A stretch of DNA of 64,000 bases, taken from contig NZ_JAIWNC010000009.1 in assembly GCF_020216025.1 (NCBI RefSeq), positions 186,001 to 250,000 of the forward strand. Reading direction: 5' to 3'. This document shows, piece by piece, positions 8,522 through 17,239 of this stretch. Position 1 is the stretch's first letter, and the number at the start of each line of letters is the position of its first letter. The translations under genes and the position numbers were made by a program. The notes under the pieces were generated by a model. The model did no database searches and was not told the origin of the DNA. It worked only from the letters and a program-made list of their open reading frames with translations. The DNA comes from Jidongwangia harbinensis (GTDB lineage Bacteria; Actinomycetota; Actinomycetes; Mycobacteriales; Micromonosporaceae).

Positions 8522-9643
8522 ATGACCGACCTGGTGTATCTCTCCGCTCCGGACGTGGGCGCGCTGGAGGAGGAGTACGTCCTCGAGGCGCTGCGCTCCG
8601 GTTGGGTCGCGCCGCTGGGCCCGGCCGTCGACGCGTTCGAGGCCGAGGTCGCCGCGCGGGTGGACGTGCCGTACGCGGTGGCGCTGGGCTCCGGCACGGC
8701 GGCCCTGCACCTCGCGCTGCTCGGCCTCGGCGTCGGGCCGGGCGACGTCGTGCTGGTGCCCACGCTGACGTTCGCCGCCACCGCCAACGCGGTGGTGTAC
8801 ACCGGCGCGGAGCCGTACTTCGTGGACAGCGAGCCGGAGACCGGCAACGTCGACCCGGACCTGGTCGACGTGGCACTGCGCAGGTTGCGCCGGGCCGGCC
8901 GCCGGGTCGCCGCCGTGCTCACCGTGGACCTGTTCGGGCGGTGTGCCGACCACGCCCGGATCGAGGCCGCGGCGGCCCGGCACGGGGTGGCCGTGGTCGA
9001 GGACGCGGCCGAGTCGTTCGGGTCGGTCCGGGACGGCCGCGCGGCGGGCTCCTTCGGCCGCGCGGCCGTGCTGTCGTTCAACGGCAACAAGGTGATGACC
9101 ACGTCCGGCGGCGGGATGCTGCTGACCGGCGACGCCACGCTCGCCGCCCGGGTGCGCTACCTCGCCACCCAGGCCCGGCAGCCGGTGGCGCACTACGAGC
9201 ACACCGAGATCGGCTACAACTACCGGCTCAGCAACCTGCTCGCCGCGCTCGGGCGGGCCCAGCTCCGCCGCCTGGACGAGATGATCGCCCGCCGCCGGTC
9301 GCTGCGCGACCGGTACGCGAAGCTGTTCGCCGGGATTCCCGGGGTGCGCCTGCTGAGCGAGGACTCGACGGAGGACAACTGCTGGCTCACCGCCGTCCTG
9401 GTCGACCCGGGCGAGACCGGCTGGTCGGCCGCCGATCTGGGCGCGCACCTGGCGGCCCGGCGGGTGGAGAGCCGTCCGATGTGGAAACCCATGCATCTGC
9501 AGCCGGTCTTCGCCGGCAGCGCCGGGGTGGTGACCGGGGTGGCCGAGCGGTTGTTCGCCACCGGCCTGGTGCTGCCCAGCGGTTCCGCGCTGACCGAGGC
9601 TCAGGTGAGCCGGGTGCTGGACGAGATCGCCGGACTCCGGTGA
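8522..9643 (+). CDS. DegT/DnrJ/EryC1/StrS sugar aminotransferase (PglE-like)
   Basis: The 373-residue PLP enzyme starts at ATG 8522. The cofactor lysine is K190 in SFNGNKVMTTSGGG, a local sequence characteristic of PglE/PseC-like aminotransferases. The GSGTAALHLALLG phosphate-binding region near residue 57 and the VVEDAAESFG motif with its PLP-ring Asp are present. It would transfer an amino group to the 4-keto carbon made by the membrane dehydratase encoded at 4386-6251. Its stop overlaps the next gene by four bases, coupling it to the sugar-transferase and acetyltransferase genes. A TAGCGT element at 8486-8491 could be a -10 hexamer. The exact nucleotide-sugar substrate is inferred from context. 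Confidence 0.9.
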   Translation: MTDLVYLSAPDVGALEEEYVLEALRSGWVAPLGPAVDAFEAEVAARVDVPYAVALGSGTAALHLALLGLGVGPGDVVLVPTLTFAATANAVVYTGAEPYFVDSEPETGNVDPDLVDVALRRLRRAGRRVAAVLTVDLFGRCADHARIEAAAARHGVAVVEDAAESFGSVRDGRAAGSFGRAAVLSFNGNKVMTTSGGGMLLTGDATLAARVRYLATQARQPVAHYEHTEIGYNYRLSNLLAALGRAQLRRLDEMIARRRSLRDRYAKLFAGIPGVRLLSEDSTEDNCWLTAVLVDPGETGWSAADLGAHLAARRVESRPMWKPMHLQPVFAGSAGVVTGVAERLFATGLVLPSGSALTEAQVSRVLDEIAGLR

Positions 9644-10251
9644 GCGGCCGCCGTCACGACCGGGCCAAGCGGGTCGTCGACGTCGCCGGGGCGACCGCCG
9701 GGCTGCTGCTCGGCGCGCCGCTGCTGGCCGCCGTGGCGCTGACCGTCGCCGTCACCATGGGCCGCCCGGTGCTGTTCCGGCAGCCGCGGGCCGGACTGGG
9801 CGGGCGTACGTTCCGGTTGATGAAGTTCCGCACCATGCGGCTCGCCGCCGCGGGCGAGGGCGTGGCGGCCGACGCGGACCGGCTGACCGCGGTCGGGCGG
9901 TTCCTGCGGTCCACCAGCCTGGACGAGCTGCCGACGCTGTGGAACGTGCTCCGCGGCGAGATGAGCCTGGTCGGTCCCCGGCCGCTGTTCGTCGACTACC
10001 TCGATCGGTACTCGCCCGAGCAGGCCCGGCGGCACGAGGTTCGTCCCGGCGTGACCGGCCTGGCCCAGGTCCGCGGCCGCAACGAGCTGTCCTGGCCGGA
10101 ACGCTTCATGCTCGACGTCTGGTACGTCGACCACCGCACCCCGGCCCTGGACCTGTGGATCCTGCTGCGCACGGTCGGCGTGGTGCTGCGCCGCGAGGGC
10201 ATCTCCGCCGCCGGGGCCGCCACCGCGCCCGAGTTCACCGGCGACCGCTGA
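9640..10251 (+). CDS. Initiating phosphosugar transferase (PglC-like, bacterial sugar transferase)
   Basis: A 203-residue monotopic membrane enzyme starts at GTG 9640 and overlaps the aminotransferase stop (GTGA). One N-terminal hydrophobic hairpin (about residues 14-36) precedes the catalytic domain, so it is the small PglC form rather than the large WbaP/WcaJ form. Family motifs are KRVVDVAGA, LMKFRTMR, the SLDELPTLWNVLRGEMSLVG block (catalytic D-E pair) and RPGVTGLAQVRGRN. It should transfer a phosphosugar from an NDP-sugar to undecaprenyl phosphate and so start assembly of the repeat unit. Its length and the flanking PglE- and PglD-like genes support a bacillosamine-type donor. Confidence 0.92.
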   Translation: MSGRRHDRAKRVVDVAGATAGLLLGAPLLAAVALTVAVTMGRPVLFRQPRAGLGGRTFRLMKFRTMRLAAAGEGVAADADRLTAVGRFLRSTSLDELPTLWNVLRGEMSLVGPRPLFVDYLDRYSPEQARRHEVRPGVTGLAQVRGRNELSWPERFMLDVWYVDHRTPALDLWILLRTVGVVLRREGISAAGAATAPEFTGDR

Positions 10252-10252
10252 C

Positions 10253-10879
10253 GTGGACGGCGCCCTGGTGGTGGTCGGCTGTGGTGGGCACGGCCGGGAG
10301 ATCGCCGGTCTGGTCCGCGCCGAGGGCCGGTGGGAGCCCGCCGGGTTCGTCGACGACGGCCCGGCCCCGGACAACCTGGCCCGTCTCGCCCGGCTCGGCA
10401 TCCCCTTCCTGGGCGGACTGGACCGTCTGGCCCGGACCGGTCCGGACACCCGGTACGTGCTCGGCATCGGGGACCCGCGGGTGCGGCGCGCGGTGGCCGC
10501 CCGGGTGGACGCCCACGGCCTGCGCCCGGCCACGGTCGTGCATCCGGCCGCCACCGTCGGCGCGGAGGTGGACCTGGCCGAGGGTGTGGTGCTGTTCGCC
10601 GGTGCGCGGGTGACCACGAACGTGACGCTCGGCCGGCACACCCACCTCAACCAGAACGCCACCGTGGGGCACGACAGCGTGCTCGGCGCCTACGTGACCG
10701 TCGGCCCGCTGGCGGCCGTGTCCGGCACCTGCCGGATCGGCGACGGAGTGCTGATCGGCACCACGGCGGCGGTGTTGCAGGGGCTGACCGTCGGCGCGGA
10801 CGCCACGGTGGGCGCGGGCGCCTGCGTCACCCGGGACGTACCGCCCGGGGTCGTGGTGAAGGGCGTGCCGGCGCGCTGA
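10253..10879 (+). CDS. Sugar O/N-acetyltransferase (NeuD/PglD-like, left-handed beta-helix)
   Basis: The 208-residue protein starts at GTG 10253, one base after the preceding stop. Residues 1-85 form a small Rossmann-like domain with the GCGGHGREIAGL signature that binds the nucleotide sugar. Residues 90-208 show hexapeptide repeats of a left-handed parallel beta-helix. The NQNATVGHDSVLG stretch carries the histidine that acts as base in PglD. It most probably acetylates the new 4-amino group using acetyl-CoA, completing a UDP-2,4-diacetamido sugar. Its last 190 bases lie opposite the 3' extension of the convergent glycosyltransferase reading frame. Confidence 0.88.
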   Translation: MDGALVVVGCGGHGREIAGLVRAEGRWEPAGFVDDGPAPDNLARLARLGIPFLGGLDRLARTGPDTRYVLGIGDPRVRRAVAARVDAHGLRPATVVHPAATVGAEVDLAEGVVLFAGARVTTNVTLGRHTHLNQNATVGHDSVLGAYVTVGPLAAVSGTCRIGDGVLIGTTAAVLQGLTVGADATVGAGACVTRDVPPGVVVKGVPAR

Positions 10880-12030
10880 GCGGCGGTCCGCTCGATGTTC
10901 GCGGCCAGCCGGTCCGCCGCCCGGCGGCTGTCGAACAGCTCGACCGTGCGCCGCCGGACGCGGTGTCCCCGGGCGGCCAGGGTGCCCGCCGTGAACTCGG
11001 CGTGGGCCGCCTCCAGCGCGTCCACCAACGGGCCGGGGTCGCCCCGCGGCACCACCCAGCCGGTGTCGGAGTCCACGGTCTCGGGCAGGCCGCCGGCGTC
11101 GCTGACGATGCTCGGCAGGCCCATCGAACCGGCCTCGACGGCGGCGCCGTGCCCCTCCGACAGCGACGGGCTCACGCTGACGTCGGCGGCCGTGTACGGC
11201 AACCGGACGTCGGTGGTGGAGTCGAGCCAGACCACGTCGGTCCGGTGGTCGATGCCGAACCGCGCGATCAGCTCGGCCCGGTGTGCCTGGCCGGCCGGTC
11301 CCCATCCGCCGCCGACGAGCAGCAGCTGCGCCTCCGGATGCCGGGCGGCGAACGTGTCCCACGCGGTCAGCAGCACGTCGTGACCCTTGATGCCCCGGCC
11401 CCGGTGCACCAGTCCCCGGGGCGGATAGACGAACGCGACCAGGATGGCGACGAACGCGTCGGCGCGCAGGCCCAGTTCGGCGCGGGCGGCCCGGCGGGTG
11501 GTGGGCGGTCCGGCCGGGTCGAAGTGGTCGGTGTCCACGCCGTAGGTGATGACCGTCCGCTGGGCGGGCGGGCAGCCGATCTCCTGGTACAGCCGGGAGG
11601 TGGCCGCGGTGCCGCAGACGGTCAGGTCGTCGAGCCGCCAGAGGTGGCGCTCGACGGACCGGATCAGCGGGGACTCCAGGAAGAGCGGGCCGGCGATCAT
11701 GTGGACCCGGGCGGCGGGCAGGCCGAGCGTGGTGATCCGGGTGGCCAGCGCGGAGGCGTACAGGTGGTAGAGCACGGCGTCCGGGCGCAGCTCGCGGAGC
11801 AGCCGGCGCAGCCGCCACAGGCCGGTGACGGTGGACGGGGCGGGCCGGAAGGAGAAGCCGAACGGCGACTCGGCGATTGCCACGTCACGTTCGCGCAGCG
11901 CCCGGGTGAGCCGGCCGGGTCCGGGCGGCAGCACGACGGTGACGTCGTGCCCGCGGGCGCGCAGCGATTCGACCTGCGGGACGACCCACATGCCGCCGAC
12001 ATTGGTCTTGAGCACCACGGCAACTCGCAC
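10690..12030 (-). CDS. GT4-family glycosyltransferase with unusual 3' overlap
   Basis: The protein has 446 residues from GTG 12030, chosen because VRVAVVLKTNVGG begins the usual first beta strand; an in-frame ATG lies at 12060. The N-terminal half binds the acceptor. The C-terminal GT-B half has a GRGIKGHDVLL donor region and the EGHGAAVEAGSMGLPSIVSDAGG block with the E-x7-E pattern of GT4 retaining enzymes. Substrates are unknown. The recognisable domain stops near 10875. The frame then runs about 60 further residues (Pro, Thr and Ser rich) antisense to the acetyltransferase gene before the stop at 10690. Either the overlap is real or a frameshift hides an earlier stop. Confidence 0.82.
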   Translation of the reverse strand: MRVAVVLKTNVGGMWVVPQVESLRARGHDVTVVLPPGPGRLTRALRERDVAIAESPFGFSFRPAPSTVTGLWRLRRLLRELRPDAVLYHLYASALATRITTLGLPAARVHMIAGPLFLESPLIRSVERHLWRLDDLTVCGTAATSRLYQEIGCPPAQRTVITYGVDTDHFDPAGPPTTRRAARAELGLRADAFVAILVAFVYPPRGLVHRGRGIKGHDVLLTAWDTFAARHPEAQLLLVGGGWGPAGQAHRAELIARFGIDHRTDVVWLDSTTDVRLPYTAADVSVSPSLSEGHGAAVEAGSMGLPSIVSDAGGLPETVDSDTGWVVPRGDPGPLVDALEAAHAEFTAGTLAARGHRVRRRTVELFDSRRAADRLAANIERTAAQRAGTPFTTTPGGTSRVTQAPAPTVASAPTVSPCNTAAVVPISTPSPIRQVPDTAASGPTVT

Positions 12031-12084
12031 TCCAGCACGGTAGGCCGGAAAACGGATCAAAGTTCCTGAAACGGCTGATACCGC

Positions 12085-12090
12085 TACGGT
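12085..12090 (+). promoter_or_regulatory. Putative -10 hexamer TACGGT, leaderless start
   Basis: TACGGT lies six bases before the ATG at 12097, and a TTCCTG hexamer lies 16 bases further upstream at 12063-12068. This spacing fits an actinobacterial TANNNT -10 element feeding a leaderless mRNA. No Shine-Dalgarno sequence is seen. Confidence 0.4.
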
Positions 12091-12096
12091 GGGCTG

Positions 12097-13209
12097 ATGG
12101 GGAACAATTCACGAGCGGTCGGGGTCGTTCATGTGATCGGTTCCCTCGACCGCGGCGGCGCCGAGACCGCCACGCTGGATCTCTGCCGGGCGATTCCGCC
12201 GCGGCAGGCCGCGCAGACCTTCCTGACCCTGGCCGGGCGGGAGGGCGTGCTCGCCGAGGAGTTCCGGGCGACCGGCGCCGAGGTACGCGGCTGCCCGTTG
12301 CGGCCGCTGCCGTCGTTCCCCTGGCGGCTCTGGCGTGCCCTGCGCTCGGCGCGGCCCCGCGTGGTGGTCTCGCACGTGAGCCTGAGCAGCGCGGGGGTGC
12401 TGGCGGTGGCCCGGTCCGCGGGCGTGCCGATCCGGGTGGCCCGGATGTGGAGCGAGGCCGACGAGCGGTCCGACCGGTGGCCGCTGCGGGCCCGCCGCGC
12501 GGTGCTGCGCCGGGTGTTGCGCTGGGCCGCCACCGACGTGGTGGGCGTGACCGCGGCGGCGCTCGCCTTCGCCGGCCCGCGCCCGGGTGACGGCCGGTAC
12601 CGTCCGCTGTACAACGCCGTGGACGTCGACCGAGCCACCGGCGGCGACCGGCACGCCGCCCGCCGGCACCTGGGGATCGCCGGGACCGGGCCGGTGCTGG
12701 TGCACCTCGGGCGGGCGCATCCGGTGAAGAACCGTCCGTACCTGCTCGACGTGCACCGGGCGCTGCGCCGCGGCCGGCCGGACGCGGTGCTGCTGTTCGC
12801 CGGGCCGGGCGGGACGGCCGACCTGACCGCCGCCGATCCGCACCTGGCCGCCGATCCGTCGGTGCTGCTGGCCGGCGAGGTCCCGGCGATCGCCCCGGTG
12901 CTGGCCGCCGCGGACGTGCTGGTCCTGCCGTCGCGGCGGGAAGGGCTGCCGGGGGTGGTGCTGGAGGCGCTCGCCGCGGGCGTACCGGTGGTGGCGACCG
13001 ACCTGCCCTGCCTGGTCGAGGTGGCCGCGCTGGTGGACGGACTGCGGCTGCTGCCGCTGGCGGCCGGGCCGGAGCGGTGGGCCGACGCGGTGGCGGAGGC
13101 CGCGGCGGTCCCGGCGGCGCGCCGGGCGGACATCGCGGCGGCCCTGCGGGACTCGCCGTTCCGGCTGGACCGGGCGGCGGCACAGTGGACGGCGCTGTGG
13201 GCGCGCTGA
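12097..13209 (+). CDS. GT4-family glycosyltransferase
   Basis: The 370-residue protein starts at ATG 12097. It opens with VVHVIGSLDRGGAETA, the typical GT4 N-terminal glycine-rich acceptor loop. The donor-binding half shows LVHLGRAHPVKN near residue 205 and SRREGLPGVVLEALAAGVP with the E-x7-E pair near residue 290. It should add one sugar to the lipid-linked repeat unit; donor and linkage cannot be read from sequence. It diverges from the other glycosyltransferase gene at 12030, sharing a 66-base promoter gap, and overlaps the membrane-protein gene downstream. A leaderless start is likely because a TANNNT hexamer sits directly upstream. Confidence 0.9.
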   Translation: MGNNSRAVGVVHVIGSLDRGGAETATLDLCRAIPPRQAAQTFLTLAGREGVLAEEFRATGAEVRGCPLRPLPSFPWRLWRALRSARPRVVVSHVSLSSAGVLAVARSAGVPIRVARMWSEADERSDRWPLRARRAVLRRVLRWAATDVVGVTAAALAFAGPRPGDGRYRPLYNAVDVDRATGGDRHAARRHLGIAGTGPVLVHLGRAHPVKNRPYLLDVHRALRRGRPDAVLLFAGPGGTADLTAADPHLAADPSVLLAGEVPAIAPVLAAADVLVLPSRREGLPGVVLEALAAGVPVVATDLPCLVEVAALVDGLRLLPLAAGPERWADAVAEAAAVPAARRADIAAALRDSPFRLDRAAAQWTALWAR

Positions 13210-14492
13210 TCGCCGGAAGCCGGTCGGCGCTGGTCGGCCTGGCCGGCACGGGCGGGCTCCGCGCCGTACTGATCGCCACCGGTGCGGTGCTGGCCACCCG
13301 CCTGCTGGGACCGCACGAGCGGGGTCTCATGGTGATCGGCTCGGTGACCGCCGGAGTGGCCGCGCTGCTGGCGGGCCTCGGCACCGGCTCGGCGCTGCGG
13401 GCCCGGCTGCCCGGGGCGCAGGGCGCGGCCCGGCGCGACCTGATCGCCGCCTTCTCCTGGTGGACCGTGGTCGCGGCCGGGGCCGCGGGACTCCTGTCGA
13501 TGCTGGTCTCGGTGCTCACCGCGGTGCTGATCGACCCGGCCCTGGCGGCGCCCGCCTTCCTGCTGGCCGCGTTCGTCAACGCCGCCGGGGCGGTGGCCCT
13601 CACCCAGCTGCCCGACGTCTGGTACGCGGGCGGCCGGTTCGCCGCCGGCGGTGGCTGGGCCGTCGTGGTGGCCGCGGCCGGTACCGCGGGCGTGCTGGCC
13701 GGCGTCCTGCTCGGCGGCACGGCCTGGGCGGCGCTGCTGGCCCAGGGTGCGGCGATGGCGGTGGCCGGCGTGGCGCAGTCGGCCCGGCTGCGCGCGTCCG
13801 GCCTCGGTGCGCTGCGCCGCCTCCCCGGGCGGCGGGTCCTCGCGCTGCCCCGGGCGGGTGCCCGGGCGCTGGGTCTCACGCTCGGTCTGGTGCTGGCGTT
13901 GCGGGTGGACCGGTACGCCGTCGGCGCGCTCACCGATCCGGCCACGGTGGCGGTGTACGCGCTGGCGGTCACGGTGGCCGGCCTGCCGGGACTGGTGCCG
14001 ATCGCGGTCGGGCAGGTCGCGTTGCGGGAGATCGCCGCGGGCGCCGGCGTCGGGTACCTGCGCCGGGCCGTGCGCCGGGCGGTGCTCTGGTCGGCCGCGT
14101 CGGCCCTGCCGGTCGCGGCGGCGGGCTGGCTGCTCGTGGTGCCGGTGTTCGGCCCCGCCTTCGCCGGCGCCCGGCCGTTGCTGCTGGCGTTGCTGCTGGC
14201 CGGGGTGGCGTTCGCGCCGTTCGAGGTGGCCAGCCGGGCGCTGCTGGGCCGGGGCCGGCTGGGCACGGCCGGTGCGCTGGGACTGGCCGGGTGCGTGGCC
14301 GCCCTGGTGCTGTACCCGTTGCTGGTCGCGCTGTGCGGGGTGCCGGGCGCGGTGCTGGCCGGGTTGGTGGTGGCGGCCGGGTTGTCGGGCGCGGCGTGGC
14401 GGCTCGCGTGCCGGCACGTGGCGGTCCCGGCCGGAACAGCCGATCCAGCTAATAAAAACCATAAAAAGGACGCCAAGGTGCAAAGCGTGTAG
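13185..14492 (+). CDS. Flippase-like multispanning membrane protein (Wzx/MATE-type)
   Basis: About 435 residues from GTG 13185; GTG 13197 is equally possible, and both overlap the end of the glycosyltransferase gene. Twelve or so hydrophobic segments fill the sequence with short loops, and the LATRLLGPHERGLMVIGSV opening is typical of polysaccharide exporters of the MOP superfamily (lipopolysaccharide biosynthesis protein class). It is therefore the best candidate in the cluster for flipping the undecaprenyl-linked repeat unit across the membrane. The tail is lysine and asparagine rich (NKNHKKDAK), encoded by a short A-rich stretch at 14449-14470 unlike the gene body. No enzymatic motif is expected. 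Confidence 0.8.
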   Translation: MDGAVGALIAGSRSALVGLAGTGGLRAVLIATGAVLATRLLGPHERGLMVIGSVTAGVAALLAGLGTGSALRARLPGAQGAARRDLIAAFSWWTVVAAGAAGLLSMLVSVLTAVLIDPALAAPAFLLAAFVNAAGAVALTQLPDVWYAGGRFAAGGGWAVVVAAAGTAGVLAGVLLGGTAWAALLAQGAAMAVAGVAQSARLRASGLGALRRLPGRRVLALPRAGARALGLTLGLVLALRVDRYAVGALTDPATVAVYALAVTVAGLPGLVPIAVGQVALREIAAGAGVGYLRRAVRRAVLWSAASALPVAAAGWLLVVPVFGPAFAGARPLLLALLLAGVAFAPFEVASRALLGRGRLGTAGALGLAGCVAALVLYPLLVALCGVPGAVLAGLVVAAGLSGAAWRLACRHVAVPAGTADPANKNHKKDAKVQSV

Positions 14493-14495
14493 CGT
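14490..14495 (+). promoter_or_regulatory. Putative -10 hexamer TAGCGT, leaderless start
   Basis: TAGCGT ends seven bases before the ATG at 14503, and no ribosome-binding site is visible. An A/T-rich patch at 14449-14470 lies just upstream, within the end of the preceding gene. This suggests a separate leaderless promoter for the NDP-sugar gene block. Confidence 0.4.
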
Positions 14496-14502
14496 CCGGA
14501 AC

Positions 14503-15456
14503 ATGCGACTGCTGGTCACCGGTGGTGCCGGTTTCATCGGATCCAACCTGGTTCGCGCCGCAACCGCCGACGCGGCGATCAGCGACGTCCGGATCATCGA
14601 CGACTTCTCCACCGGGCTCGCGGCCAACCTGACCGGCCTCGACGCCGAACTGGTCACCGGGTCCATTCTGGACGATGCCGCACTGGACCGCGCGATGGCC
14701 GGATGCGACGCCGTCGTCCACCTCGCCGCCCTGCCGAGCGTGCCCCGGTCGGTGCGCGATCCGCTCGCCTCGCACGCCGCGAACGCCACCGGCACGCTGC
14801 GGGTGCTGGAGGCCGCCCGCCGGCACGACGCCGGCCACGTCGTGGTCGCCTCCTCGTCCTCGGTGTACGGCGCCAACCCGGTGCTGCCCAAGCCGGAACT
14901 GGCCTGGACCCGGCCGCTCAGCCCGTACTCGGTGAGCAAGCAGGCCACCGAGGCGTACGCGCTGGCGTACCAGAGCACATACGGTCTGGCCACGCTCGCG
15001 TTCCGGTTCTTCAACGTGTACGGCCCGGGCCAACGGCACGACCACCCGTACGCCGCCGTCATCCCGCGGTTCGTCCACGCGGCACTCACCGGCGCCCCGG
15101 CGACCGTGCAGGGCGACGGACTCCAGTCCCGCGACTTCACCTACATCGACACGGTCTGCGCCGTGCTCTGCGACGCGGTCCGCCGCCGGGTCAGCGCACC
15201 GCACCCGGTGAACCTGGCGTTCGGCGTCCGGACCGACCTGATCACCGTGCTGGCCGAGCTGGAGACCATCCTCGGCCGGCCGATCGCCCGCGAGTCCGCG
15301 CCGGTGCGCCCCGGCGACGTGCGGCACTCGCAGGCCGACAACGCGGCCCTGCGCGGGCTGTTCCCGGCGGCCGCCCCGCATCCGCTGGACGCCGGCCTGC
15401 GCGCCACCGTCGCCTGGTTCGAGGCCAACGTCGCGGTGGGCGCTCTCGCCGGCTAG
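14503..15456 (+). CDS. NAD-dependent NDP-sugar epimerase/dehydratase (GalE-like extended SDR)
   Basis: The 317-residue protein starts at ATG 14503. The NAD-binding motif is GGAGFIGSN at residues 7-15, followed by IIDDFSTG. Catalytic residues are the Ser in SSSSVYG and Y142-x3-K146 in [19 protein letters not shown] and the [10 protein letters not shown] segment match UDP-glucose/UDP-GlcNAc 4-epimerases and relatives. It would supply an epimerised nucleotide sugar for the polysaccharide. The start has no ribosome-binding site but sits behind a TANNNT hexamer. The exact substrate, and whether it epimerises or dehydrates, cannot be decided from sequence alone. Confidence 0.88.
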   Translation: MRLLVTGGAGFIGSNLVRAATADAAISDVRIIDDFSTGLAANLTGLDAELVTGSILDDAALDRAMAGCDAVVHLAALPSVPRSVRDPLASHAANATGTLRVLEAARRHDAGHVVVASSSSVYGANPVLPKPELAWTRPLSPYSVSKQATEAYALAYQSTYGLATLAFRFFNVYGPGQRHDHPYAAVIPRFVHAALTGAPATVQGDGLQSRDFTYIDTVCAVLCDAVRRRVSAPHPVNLAFGVRTDLITVLAELETILGRPIARESAPVRPGDVRHSQADNAALRGLFPAAAPHPLDAGLRATVAWFEANVAVGALAG

Positions 15457-15488
15457 ACCGCGTTCCACACACGACAACGGGAGGCCCG

Positions 15489-16250
15489 ATGCACGTGGTC
15501 ATCATGGCCGGCGGCAAGGGAGTGCGGCTGCGGCCGTACACCACCACGCTACCCAAGCCGCTGGTTCCGATCGGCGACAACCACGCGATCCTGGAGATCG
15601 TCCTGCACCAGCTGGCGTCCCGCGGCTTCACCCACGTGACCCTGGCGATCAACCACATGGGCTCGCTGATCCGGGCCTTCGTCGGCGACGGTTCCCGGTT
15701 CGGGCTGCGGGTGGCGTACCTGGAGGAGCAGGCCGACCTGTCCACCGCCGGACCGCTCTTCTACGCCCGGGACCACCTGCCGGAGCACTTCCTGGTGATG
15801 CACGGCGACATCCTCACCGATCTGGACTACGGCGACGTGCTGCGGACCCACCAGGCGGGTACCGCCCCGCTCACGGTCGCCACGTTCCGGCGCAGCGTGC
15901 AGATCGACTTCGGGGTGCTGGAGATCGAGGGCGGCCGGGTCGTCGAGTTCCACGAGAAGCCGACCCTCGACTACCGGGTCAACATGGGCGTCTACGGCAT
16001 CTCCCGGAGCACCATCGCGGGCTACCCGGCGGGACGGCGGTACGGCTTCGACGAACTCGTGCTGGACCTCATCGCCCGCGGCCGGATGCCCGCCGACTAC
16101 CCGTACGACGGCTACTGGCTCGACATCGGCCGGCCCGAGGACTACGACGAGGCGAACCGCTCGTTCCACCGGCTGGAGCCGTTGCTGCTGCCCACCGCGC
16201 CGCGCCCGCGCCCGGCCGGCGCGCAGCCGTCGGTGCCGGAGCCGGTGTGA
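15489..16250 (+). CDS. Sugar-1-phosphate nucleotidyltransferase
   Basis: The 253-residue protein starts at ATG 15489 behind GGGAGG. It opens with [20 protein letters not shown], the pyrophosphorylase signature that binds NTP and magnesium; the PKPLVPIGD lysine is the usual sugar-phosphate contact. Further motifs are [14 protein letters not shown] (metal-binding Asp) and a [11 protein letters not shown] segment. It lacks the long C-terminal beta-helix of GlmU-type enzymes and matches the short glucose-1-phosphate or mannose-1-phosphate nucleotidyltransferases. It should make the NDP-hexose used by the flanking epimerase genes. The next gene starts inside its stop codon, indicating coupled translation. 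Confidence 0.9.
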   Translation: MHVVIMAGGKGVRLRPYTTTLPKPLVPIGDNHAILEIVLHQLASRGFTHVTLAINHMGSLIRAFVGDGSRFGLRVAYLEEQADLSTAGPLFYARDHLPEHFLVMHGDILTDLDYGDVLRTHQAGTAPLTVATFRRSVQIDFGVLEIEGGRVVEFHEKPTLDYRVNMGVYGISRSTIAGYPAGRRYGFDELVLDLIARGRMPADYPYDGYWLDIGRPEDYDEANRSFHRLEPLLLPTAPRPRPAGAQPSVPEPV

Positions 16251-17239
16251 GGCGGGTCCTGCTGTTCGGCGCGTCCGGCTTCCTCGGTGCCCGGGTCCGG
16301 GCCGCGCTCGCCCCGCACGCCGAACTGACCTGTCCCGGCCGGGCCGCGTGCGACCTGCTCACCGCCGGGCCGGACGAGGTGGCCGGACTGATCCGGGCCG
16401 CCGCCCCCGACGCGGTGGTCAGCTGTGCCGGGGCGCTCGGCGGCACCCCCACCCATCTGGTGCGGGCGAACACGCTGGCCACCGCGACCCTGCTGGAGGC
16501 GATCGGCCAGGCCGCGCCGGGCGCCCGGTTCGTGCGCATCGGATCGGCCGGCGAGTACGGCCCGGTCCCGCGCGGCGCGGCGGTGTCCGAGGACGACGAC
16601 ACCCGGCCGGTCGGCCCGTACGGCGTCAGCCACCTGGCCGCGACCCGGCTGGTCGCCCTGGCCGCCGCGGCCGGTCAGGTGGACGGTGTGGCGCTGCGCG
16701 TGTTCAACCCGATCGGGCCGGGCCTGTCCGCGGAGAACGTGCTGGGCCGCGCGGCGCAGCTGCTGCGCCGGGCGCTGGCGGCCGGCGACGACCACATCGC
16801 ACTCGGCCCGCTGGACGCGTACCGCGACTTCGTGGACGTGCGCGACGTGGCCGCCGCGGTCGCGGCCGCGGTGCTCGTCCCGGCCGTGCCCCGGGCGGTC
16901 TACAACGTCGGCAGTGGGTCGGCGGTGTGCACCCGCGACGCGGTACGGCAGCTGTCCGTGATCGCCGGTTTCCCGGGCGCGGTCCGCGAGGCGGCGCCGG
17001 TGGCGGCGGCCGCGCGGTCCGCGGGCGTGCCGTGGATCCGGGCCGACGTGTCCGCGGCGGCGCGCGACCTCGGCTGGCGGCCCCGGCACGTGCTGGCCGA
17101 CACCCTGGCGGCGCTGTGGGCGGCCGCCGACCCCGGACCCGAGCAGGCCGTGCCACGGCCCGCCGCTGCAGGATTCGAAGAGAAGGAGCCGGCGTGCATT
17201 CGAGAATCGGCGTCGTGGGGCTCGGCTACGTCGGCCTGA
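16247..17239 (+). CDS. NDP-sugar SDR with Lys-to-His change at the YxxxK site
   Basis: The 330-residue protein starts at GTG 16247, overlapping the previous stop by four bases. The Rossmann motif is GASGFLGAR. The body matches NAD-dependent epimerase/dehydratases ([36 protein letters not shown]). At the catalytic site it reads YGVSH: Y125 is present but the conserved Lys is His129, which should impair classical SDR proton transfer. It may therefore be a reductase or epimerase with altered chemistry, a regulatory homolog or a decayed enzyme. The last 46 bases overlap the dehydrogenase gene. The C-terminal 25 residues lack domain character and look like read-through past the ancestral end. Confidence 0.82.
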   Translation: MRRVLLFGASGFLGARVRAALAPHAELTCPGRAACDLLTAGPDEVAGLIRAAAPDAVVSCAGALGGTPTHLVRANTLATATLLEAIGQAAPGARFVRIGSAGEYGPVPRGAAVSEDDDTRPVGPYGVSHLAATRLVALAAAAGQVDGVALRVFNPIGPGLSAENVLGRAAQLLRRALAAGDDHIALGPLDAYRDFVDVRDVAAAVAAAVLVPAVPRAVYNVGSGSAVCTRDAVRQLSVIAGFPGAVREAAPVAAAARSAGVPWIRADVSAAARDLGWRPRHVLADTLAALWAAADPGPEQAVPRPAAAGFEEKEPACIRESASWGSATSA

